Source: Methylocapsa sp.
GTDB lineage: Bacteria > Pseudomonadota > Alphaproteobacteria > Rhizobiales > Beijerinckiaceae
DNA length: 5,917 nt
Direction: 5' to 3'
Assembly (NCBI GenBank): GCA_003162995.1
Contig: PLUZ01000161.1
Location: 1-5,917, forward strand
Shown here: positions 1-5,573 of the stretch, piece by piece
How positions within the stretch are numbered: the first letter of the stretch is position 1
Layout: each line of letters begins with the position of its first letter
The notes under the pieces: model-generated
Database searches by the model: none
What the model was told of the DNA's origin: nothing
Seen by the model: only the letters and a program-made list of their open reading frames with translations
Position numbers and translations under genes: made by a program

Positions 1-1
1 T

Positions 2-202
2 GAAAACCATGAGGCGAGCGGTATCTGGCGACAACGCGCGTTTCATGCGGTGCGATGCCTGACCGCGCCGCCCGTTCAAAGACATGCTATGAAAGACCTG
101 ACGCTTTCCCAGATTCTCGAAGAGTCATTCGAGCGCGCACCTAACTTGGACAGGCCGCTCAGCGCCATCTGGAATCTTCAACAGGATTTGGTATCATATT
201 AG
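2..202 (+). CDS. 3' end of an unrecognised reading frame (partial, off left edge)
   Basis: This frame is open from the window edge to a TAG at 200-202, giving about 66 codons, so it may be the C-terminus of a longer protein. An internal ATG at 89 would instead give a 37-residue peptide starting MKDLTLSQIL and ending QQDLVSY. No convincing Shine-Dalgarno sequence precedes that ATG, which favours the partial-gene reading. The final 40 residues look like an ordinary soluble, helical, acidic tail; the part before it is Arg-, His- and Ala-rich and less protein-like. I do not recognise a family. The stop overlaps the stop of the minus-strand DUF499 remnant (TAA at 201-199), so the two frames meet tail to tail. 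It may be a real gene end, a fragment of another decayed gene or a chance frame. Confidence 0.35.
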   Translation, partial: ENHEASGIWRQRAFHAVRCLTAPPVQRHAMKDLTLSQILEESFERAPNLDRPLSAIWNLQQDLVSY

Positions 203-2721
203 TCTTCAAAGCCGGTCGATTCTGGCTTGAATTTGAGTTGGCGCGCATTGTCACGAACGACACCAATGTCGCCTTCCGCGAATCCGGAGGCCGCTTCCGC
301 CTCGATCTCGAGCGTCAACTTCACCTTGGCTCCTTGGGTCCGCTGCAGTTCCATCACCACGGCGTTCAGGATGGCGTCGAAGGACTTCACAGGCCTGTCT
401 AAGTCAATCTCGACTGAGCCGAAAAAACGGCGCGGTTGTCGCGGCCCGGGCGCTGGCTTGCCGACGTCGCCGGTCGAACCGTCACCCACACGCGTTTGAT
501 CACCAGCATCTCCTGGCACGGCGGCCGAGGCCTCCCCACGCTTTGGGCGTTGATGCTCGAACGCCACATCGGAACGCACCCGAACGCCGGATCGAGCTTC
601 CCGATGGCATCTCGGATGGCGCTGTCGAGGACCACGCGATCACGAAGCTTTGGCAGGTAGACATAAGAGCTGAACCAGTCGGCGACCTCGCCGATCCCGA
701 GATGCGGCTTATCTTCTGGCCATAGTGACTTCAGATGCAGCCACAGCGCGTCTGGCCCGAGCCTTTCCTTGGCGATGCCGTCGTTTTTGGCCTTCTCGTA
801 GATCGCCACCGGAATCGCCGCCCGATCTTTGGACGCGATCGACAAGTGATCGAGATCGAAGGCCAAGCCGACTGTCGTATTCTCGGTCTTGATCGGAAAG
901 ACGATATGGCACCAGGCGAGGCGCACCACTTTTGCCGCGCCTTCGCGGCTGGTCTTCGCCTTTTCTTTGGCGTCGTCAGCCTGCGCCTTTGTCAGCTGCT
1001 CTTGCAATCGCCTATCATCGACGATCGACGCCCACGCCAGGGACCTGCGCATGGCCTCGCGGGCGCCCCCCAGCAATGCCTCGTCTGCCACCGCGAAGAG
1101 CAGCGTGTTACGGAACCGGCGTTGTGCTGCGCGGCAACGCATGAGGGTTTCAGTGACGGCGTCGGTGGCGGCCGACTTGGCGGCGCCCTTCCCGGCGTGT
1201 GGCGATGACGGACCGAGTATCACGAGCGATAGTGCCCGTGCCTCGTCGATGGTGATCGGATCATCTGGGACGGCGAAGACGCGGTGGAAGCCGCCTTTGT
1301 GCGCCGAGTCATCGCGAAGCACCTCGGCGATGGCCACCTCGACTTCATGATCCGGAATCGCCTTCGCGCGGTCGTCGGCCAAGCGGTTGAGCGTCGGCTG
1401 GGTCGAAAACCAATAACGGCCAGCCTCTTCGTAGAGATAGGTCGCCCCCTCGGTCAGCTCGCGCAGCGCTTCCCCGAAGATCGCAAGCTGGTCGCCCGGC
1501 TCGGCACAGGCGAGACGAAGGCCCAGCCCAGTCAGGCCCGCGTTCGGCCGCCCGACCAGCGGCGCAGAACACAGGAATACGGCGCGAGCGGCACGGGTCG
1601 CGGCACGTAGCTGTGAAATTCGCCGCGACGGGTTCGCTTCCATGCGCGTGGAAGAGAGCTTTCGCCATCGACTTCCTTGCCTTTCGCACCGCCCGCCTCC
1701 GCGTCGCTCTCCAGGCAGGAAGCCGATGATCAGCGCATGCGGCACGAGCGCAGCGGCTTCGGTCAGCGACTGAACGAACGATAGGAACGCCTCGAATCGC
1801 TCGTCTGGGAGCTGGCGCGCGAACATCACCAGTTCGTCTAGCAAAGATGATGCACGGGCCGGCCAGCTTCATGACATCGACTAAGAGCTTTCAGCCGGGA
1901 TTAGTCCGTGCCGCCTCAGCTTCGGCGACGAGGTTCAGTCCGGCATCGCCAGCAAGCTGCCAGGCGATATAGCCCCAAGGCGTGTATACTTTCGGGCCAT
2001 TTTCGATCTTGAGCGAGACGTCAGGTCCCTCGGACGAACCGACAAAAATCGCGATCTTGGTGCGGTTCCACGCCATAACGCCCACTGCCTCGGCCAGTGG
2101 CTTGACGCCTTCGAGCACCGACAGATTAGGTGCGTTCGCGAGGTGATATGCGGCGAGCATGGTATGCGTTTCGCCGCCGCCGAAGGCCGTTTGTAGTCCG
2201 ATGACTGGATCGCCGCCGCTACCGGCGACGCGCTGCAGCACGCCCCTCAAAACCCGCTTCAAGCCTTCGGTAAGGAAAGTGATGCGGAAGAAGGACTCTG
2301 GCGTGGCATAATCCTCCGATGCCATGCCTGCATCGACTGCAGCGAGATTGGCTGCAAACTCCGCCTCCTTGAACCGGTTGGCGAGCACGTCCGGATGCGG
2401 CAGCGCGACCTCAATCCACGGGCGCAGCGCCTTGCCCGGCTTGTCCTCGGCATCTTCTTTCTGGCCCAAGGAAAGAGTCGGGCGCGCCGGCGTCGCAGAT
2501 TCCGCAGCGGGCGCAGCAGGCGCCGCCGGCATCCCGGAATGGCGCTGCGAATCGTAGAGCTTCTTGATTTCCGCGATCTCCGCGGTAGGCGCCTTCACCG
2601 CCTTCAAGAGCTGATGCATCGCGTCAAGGAATCGGAGCGCCTCATCATCTTGCAGCGGAATCGAGAGATGCGACGTGGCGTTGCGCGCTTCCAATGCCGT
2701 TGACGTAAAGTTCCGTATCCT
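199..2721 (-). pseudogene. Broken DUF499 AAA+ ATPase with a partial N-terminal Swt1-type HEPN domain
   Basis: DUF499 proteins (COG1483-like) are large AAA+ ATPases found beside DUF1156 methylases in predicted anti-phage islands. Reading 5' to 3' on the minus strand, the family parts appear in order: a HEPN tail with an RNxxxH motif (about 2691-2560); an Ala/Pro-rich linker (about 2535-2480); the DUF499 start, RPWIEVALPHPDVLANRFKE (about 2424-2365); a Walker A region FGGGETHTM (about 2184-2158); a Walker B region LDELVMFARQL (about 1844-1812); the motif LPESDAEAGG; a block with FLCSAPLVG and YWFSTQPTLNRLADDRA (about 1570-1360); YVYLPKLRDR (about 665-635); and a C-terminal domain with GSVEIDLDRP and IEAEA (426-202). 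No single frame carries all of this. There is a TGA at 1893-1891, and frameshifts lie near 2691, 1844, 1711, 1650 and between 580 and 430. The Walker A Lys is Glu, and a large central segment looks deleted near 1670-1690. Family assignment is from remembered motifs and I am confident of it. The exact boundaries are inferred. A working gene is very unlikely. Confidence 0.85.
2668..2691 (-). other. HEPN Rx4H motif of the Swt1-type domain (in the remnant)
   Basis: The minus strand reads EARNATSH here, with the Arg codon at 2685-2683 and the His codon at 2670-2668. R-N-x3-H matches the Rx4-6H signature of HEPN RNases. It is followed by DDEALRFLDAMHQLLKAV, which fits the helix that follows this motif in Swt1-type HEPN domains fused to DUF499. 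The upstream helices are missing or in another frame, so the motif is a fossil rather than part of a whole domain. Confidence 0.6.
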
Positions 2722-3060
2722 CCCAGGCGCGGTTAATGAGCGCGAGCGCGGTCTTCACGCCCATGGCGCTGTCGTCGTCTTCGAGCACCTTTGAATATCG
2801 CGTGAATACGCCCATGCCCGGTCCGATGACCGATTGCTGCATGTCGACCGGCCCGACGCCTGCCTTGCGGATGTCGTCGATCGCGTCAGGCAGCTCGCGT
2901 TTCAGCACACGGATAAATTCAGTGCGGGTGACGACGGGGGCAGTGGGATTACGTTTGCGACAAACGAGAACTATAGAGGAGGCGAGCGCATTCATGTTCG
3001 CCTTCAATGCATTTGTTGCTTCCGTGGGCATAGGCCATGCGCAAACTCCTTCTGCGGCCG
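2720..3060 (-). pseudogene. Internal/C-terminal remnant of a DUF1156 DNA methylase
   Basis: DUF1156 proteins (COG1743-like, annotated as adenine-specific DNA methylases with a Zn-ribbon) are normally many hundreds of residues long. Only about 110 residues remain here. They are recognisable by AWPMPTE (about 3040-3020), NALASSIVLVCRKR (about 2992-2951), the block PVDMQQSVIGPGMGVFTRYS (about 2851-2792) and KTALALIN (about 2755-2732). The catalytic amino-methylase motifs, the N-terminal DUF1156 domain and the extreme C-terminus are absent. The open frame runs 3121-2645, but its first 20 or so residues do not resemble the family, so similarity begins near 3060. At about 2735-2715 the frame passes straight into HEPN-like sequence belonging to the downstream ATPase gene. 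This suggests a deletion fused the two genes. The fragment cannot encode an active methylase. Confidence 0.8.
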
Positions 3061-3135
3061 CCATCAACGGGCTTCCGTCACGGAGGCTCATTGGTCCCAC
3101 GTGGCGCCACACGGCTGCCACGAGGCGTTTCTCGT

Positions 3136-3894
3136 TCAGCCAAATAACAGTTCGACGGCGGCTTTCAGGTTCTGAACAATATGTGTCGGCCTTTCGGCGA
3201 GATTTGCCTCTTGCCCAGGCCGGTATTTTCCCGTTTGCACGAGAATGCCTTGGAGGCTGGCCGCCATAGCGCCGCCGACATCGGCCTCGGCATCGTCACC
3301 AATCATCACGACATCCTCGGGGCCGCAAGCCATGCTTTCCACAGCGAGCTTGAAAAATGCTGGCGCCGGCTTGCCGAGCACGGTCGCGACCTTACCCGAA
3401 GCGTATTCGAGCCCCGCGACGAAGGGACCAGCATCGAGGCTCAGCTCATTGTCATGGTCGAGGAAGTTGCGATTTTTAGCAAGGGCGAGAAACTCGGCGC
3501 CATGGAGGATCTTCCGATAGGCTTGATTCAAGAGGTCGTAGGTGAAGAAGGCGCCCGCATCGCCGATGACGACGGCCTCGCCGCCATCCGCCGCTAATCC
3601 GGCGAAATCCTCGCGCAAATCCGGATGCACGATGAGAAGCGGCACAAGATTCCGGCGTGCAAGGAAGTCACGCGCCAGGGCTGCCGGCGTGAAAAGGTCC
3701 TGCGCAACGATGTCGAGACCTAGCCGGGCGACATCGCTCACAATCTGGCGCCGGGGACGGCGGGTCGTGTTGGTGACGAACTTGCAGGGAATGCGCAACT
3801 CTCGGATTCGGCGGATAGCGTCGAGAGAGCCGGGCAAAGCTTGGTTGCCGACATAAACGACCCCGTCAAGGTCGATCAAAACGCCTTTGACCAT
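3136..3894 (-). CDS. HAD-IIA family phosphatase (LHPP/NagD-like)
   Basis: This 252-residue soluble, cytosolic protein belongs to the haloacid dehalogenase superfamily with a type C2 cap (subclass IIA). Such enzymes hydrolyse small phosphate esters or phosphoramidates; the sequence most resembles the LHPP-like branch, but the substrate cannot be read from it. All four HAD motifs are present: DLDGV at residues 8-12 (nucleophile Asp8, general acid/base Asp10), VTNT at 40-43, Lys175 in GKPAP, and GDD at 199-201 with Asp205 close by for Mg2+. The cap lies roughly at residues 75-165. The length is normal for the family. The frame extends nine codons upstream to an ATG at 3921. The start chosen here has GAGAAGG four bases ahead of the ATG and places DLDGV near the N-terminus, as usual for this family. 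It lies 123 bases downstream of the membrane-protein gene on the same strand, so co-transcription is possible but not shown. It appears intact. Confidence 0.93.
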   Translation of the reverse strand: MVKGVLIDLDGVVYVGNQALPGSLDAIRRIRELRIPCKFVTNTTRRPRRQIVSDVARLGLDIVAQDLFTPAALARDFLARRNLVPLLIVHPDLREDFAGLAADGGEAVVIGDAGAFFTYDLLNQAYRKILHGAEFLALAKNRNFLDHDNELSLDAGPFVAGLEYASGKVATVLGKPAPAFFKLAVESMACGPEDVVMIGDDAEADVGGAMAASLQGILVQTGKYRPGQEANLAERPTHIVQNLKAAVELLFG

Positions 3895-3898
3895 TTTG

Positions 3899-3905
3899 CC
3901 TTCTC
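3899..3905 (-). promoter_or_regulatory. Ribosome binding site deciding the HAD phosphatase start
   Basis: The minus strand reads GAGAAGG four bases before the ATG at 3894-3892. The longer in-frame ATG at 3921 has no comparable purine-rich site in the short stretch before it, so the shorter protein is preferred. Confidence 0.6.
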
Positions 3906-3990
3906 GGCCGGGCGGCACCATGCGTGACCATCATGGCTGCCCTTGGTTTGGATAAGTCCGAAAAGCCTGTTGGTTGATCCTGCCCTTCGG

Positions 3991-4004
3991 CGCCTGTTCA
4001 GGCG
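3991..4004 (-). terminator. Possible stem-loop after the membrane-protein gene
   Basis: A perfect inverted repeat, CGCCTG-TT-CAGGCG on the plus strand, begins 14 bases past the stop of the membrane-protein gene. The transcript could form a short GC-rich hairpin. The loop is only two bases, so the innermost pair would probably open. No U-run follows, so this is not a classical intrinsic terminator and it may only pause polymerase or stabilise the mRNA end. Confidence 0.3.
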
Positions 4005-4017
4005 AGCACCTCTCCGG

Positions 4018-4596
4018 CTACTCGCTCCTTGCAGGCAGCTTCGGAGTGCCCGCGTCGCTGTGACTCCAAAAGAACGTCACAGTAATCCCGACAAGAGCTG
4101 CGGCGGCCAAGGTCAAAAAGAGAGCATATGATGTCAGCCATGCGATCGCCGGGACAGCAAGTGCCATGATGAGGCCGAGAATGCAGATCTGCCATGCAAT
4201 ATGAACACCCGCGACGAAAGTGCCGAGCGCCAGCAGCATCAGAAGCGCTAGCCCGGTTCCTGGTGCGGTCAGCAATCTTTGAACGTCGGATAAGACCACG
4301 ATGTTCATCGCGACCAAAAACGCTATCCAGTGAAGCATTTGCGTCCAAACCATCCGGAATCGCGCTTCCCTGCCTTGCACATGAAGCCACCCCGTGCCTA
4401 TGCAGACAACTCCCATAGCCAGAGTCAGGAACTCCCAAAAGCCAATGAGGGGCTGGTGTGAAATGCTGGTGTAGGCCACGCCCAAGAGTGTGAGCACGAG
4501 CACGATGATGTAAGGCAACTCCCTAAGCCATAGCCTTGCCATGCGCGAATGGACCAAAGGATGTTCCGCATGTTTTGCCGCTTCCGGTTCGCTCAT
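4018..4596 (-). CDS. Six-helix inner-membrane protein of unknown function
   Basis: This 192-residue protein is strongly hydrophobic. I see about six membrane segments, roughly at residues 26-45, 52-72, 86-103, 114-131, 133-152 and 156-178. They are preceded by a short charged N-terminus (SEPEAAKHAEHP) that probably stays cytoplasmic, and a short polar C-tail follows (SHSDAGTPKLPARSE). There is no signal peptide, metal site or catalytic motif I can name. Arg and Trp residues (WLRELPYI, REARFRMVW) sit at helix ends, as expected for an inner-membrane protein. The start is the ATG at 4596-4594, with a weak GGAAC about 7 bases upstream and no better in-frame choice. It is transcribed away from the methyltransferase across a shared upstream region. 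I do not recognise the family, and the role is unknown. Confidence 0.8.
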   Translation of the reverse strand: MSEPEAAKHAEHPLVHSRMARLWLRELPYIIVLVLTLLGVAYTSISHQPLIGFWEFLTLAMGVVCIGTGWLHVQGREARFRMVWTQMLHWIAFLVAMNIVVLSDVQRLLTAPGTGLALLMLLALGTFVAGVHIAWQICILGLIMALAVPAIAWLTSYALFLTLAAAALVGITVTFFWSHSDAGTPKLPARSE

Positions 4597-4857
4597 CCCA
4601 ATGTTCCAATCTTATGGCTGACGGCGCAGGCCTGATCGACCTAATCTGCGCCTTCAAATTTCCTGTTCGCATAGAAATTTGCAACGTATTTCGCATATTT
4701 TCCGGTCAGGTGCCACACTCGCCTTGATGTTTTCAATCGTCGGGTGAGATTTTCGCGATTCGGCACAGGCAGCCTATGCTTTTGAACAGAAATATGTTTG
4801 TGCCTTCGCGGGAAATTGTACGGTACGTTTTGATATGGAAGAGGAAGGGAGGTCCCT
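4597..4857. promoter_or_regulatory. Divergent intergenic region upstream of the membrane-protein and methyltransferase genes
   Basis: Both flanking genes are transcribed outward from this 261-base stretch, so it should hold both promoters. It is visibly richer in A+T than the surrounding genes, especially at 4655-4710 and 4780-4840. I could not find a -35/-10 pair with good spacing on either strand and make no specific promoter call. An 86-codon minus-strand frame crosses it (4901-4641), but it overlaps the methyltransferase start and is not protein-like. The clearest signal inside is the inverted repeat at 4655-4681. Confidence 0.5.
4655..4681. repeat. Perfect inverted repeat, operator-like
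   Basis: CAAATTTC at 4655-4662 is the exact reverse complement of GAAATTTG at 4674-4681, with an 11-base spacer. Arm centres are 19 bp apart, close to two helical turns, the geometry expected for a dimeric DNA-binding repressor. It ends 59 bases before the membrane-protein start and lies 177 bases before the methyltransferase start. The bound regulator is unknown. Confidence 0.5.
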
Positions 4858-5553
4858 ATGCCCGCACATGCCTCGGCAAGTTTCTTCGACGCCTGGGACA
4901 CCTATCAAAAGGTCGTTACCTGCGATTACATGTTTCACCGGGAAATCGGCGAGGCGCTGAACCAACTGCTGCGCGCGCACTTCGGCGGCCGGCCGTTTTC
5001 CATCCTTGATCTCGGCTGCGGTGATGCGGCGACCCTGACACCCTTGCTAGAGGGGTTGGCGCTCCAGCTATACAAGGGCGTGGACTTGTCGGAAACCGCC
5101 TTGGTTCTGGCCGCGGAGAATCTGAAAACCCTTCCTTGCCCGGTGCAACTCACCCAGGGGCATATCTTGGCGACGCTGGCCGAGGACGCCACTTACGACG
5201 TGATCTACAGCAGTTTCGCCCTGCACCATTTGCCAACCGCACAAAAGGCGGAATTTTTCCACCTGGCGGCGCAAAGGCTGAGTAAGGGCGGCTTATTGCT
5301 GCTTGTCGATGTCGTGCGCGAGGAAGGCGAAACTTTGGAGGTCTATCATCAGCGGTATTGCGAATGGCTGCGCAGCAGCTGGAGGGCTCTCAATGAGGAC
5401 GAAAAGGACCTTGTCTGCGATCATCTCGTGAATAATGACCTCCCCGACCCTTGCTCTGTCCTTGACGCCCAAGCCCAGGCGGCGGGACTAGGAGTTGCCT
5501 TGCGGAGCGCCCGCTATGGCTGGCACTGGCTCTTGTGCTTCAGGCGCGCCTAG
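4858..5553 (+). CDS. Class I SAM-dependent methyltransferase
   Basis: This 231-residue cytosolic protein has a Rossmann-type SAM-binding fold. Visible motifs are motif I, ILDLGCGDA (residues 49-57); the acidic end of strand 2, VDLSE with Asp76; YDVIYSSFALHHL (113-125), the usual post-motif region; and LSKGGLLLLVD (141-151). The N-terminal 45 residues are helical and resemble the lid seen in small-molecule methyltransferases. After the core comes a helical stretch (about 163-200) before the final strands (about 210-228), which end GWHWLLCFRRA. The substrate cannot be told from the sequence. The ATG is well supported: GGGAGG (4847-4852) lies five bases upstream. The gene stands alone on the plus strand, divergent from the membrane protein and convergent with ppc, with only 20 bases between the two stops. 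It looks intact. Confidence 0.92.
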   Translation: MPAHASASFFDAWDTYQKVVTCDYMFHREIGEALNQLLRAHFGGRPFSILDLGCGDAATLTPLLEGLALQLYKGVDLSETALVLAAENLKTLPCPVQLTQGHILATLAEDATYDVIYSSFALHHLPTAQKAEFFHLAAQRLSKGGLLLLVDVVREEGETLEVYHQRYCEWLRSSWRALNEDEKDLVCDHLVNNDLPDPCSVLDAQAQAAGLGVALRSARYGWHWLLCFRRA

Positions 5554-5559
5554 GCGCGC
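5544..5559. terminator. 16-bp perfect palindrome across the methyltransferase stop codon
   Basis: GCGCGCCTAGGCGCGC is its own reverse complement and contains the TAG stop at 5551-5553. It lies between two convergent genes, so a transcript from either side would carry a GC-only six-pair stem with a CUAG loop. That could serve as a bidirectional end signal, but no T-tract follows in either direction. Confidence 0.35.
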
Positions 5560-5573
5560 GCGTCACCAAGCCG

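Noticed and set aside
735..1350. Plus-strand frames at 735-1208 and 889-1350
   Set aside because: They are antisense to well-matched DUF499 sequence, rich in Arg, Ala and Pro as expected of GC-rich shadow frames, and show no domain.
399..1844. A 481-codon open frame as a stand-alone gene
   Set aside because: Its apparent start is an internal Leu codon in the Walker B motif. It lacks the N-terminal half of the family, includes scrambled residues, and its last 55-60 residues are out of frame with the true C-terminus.
199..3121. Sequencing error as the whole explanation for the broken frames
   Set aside because: Single-base indels could be errors, but the P-loop missense change, the missing ATPase core, the missing bulk of the methylase and the gene fusion cannot all be. 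Individual frameshifts may still be errors.
2736..3269. Plus-strand frames at 2736-3269 and 2834-3175
   Set aside because: They lie antisense to the DUF1156 remnant and the end of the phosphatase gene. They have no recognisable motif or ribosome site.
3181..3597. 138-codon plus-strand frame within the phosphatase gene
   Set aside because: It is fully antisense to a gene with all four HAD motifs, so it is a shadow frame.
4721..4857. A specific sigma-70 promoter for the methyltransferase
   Set aside because: TTGATG (4724) and TTGAAC (4782) resemble -35 boxes, but no acceptable -10 box lies 16-18 bases downstream of either, so no call was made.
4641..4901. 86-codon minus-strand frame over the divergent intergenic region
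   Set aside because: It overlaps the ribosome site and start of the methyltransferase, has no family resemblance, and is basic and low in hydrophobic pattern.
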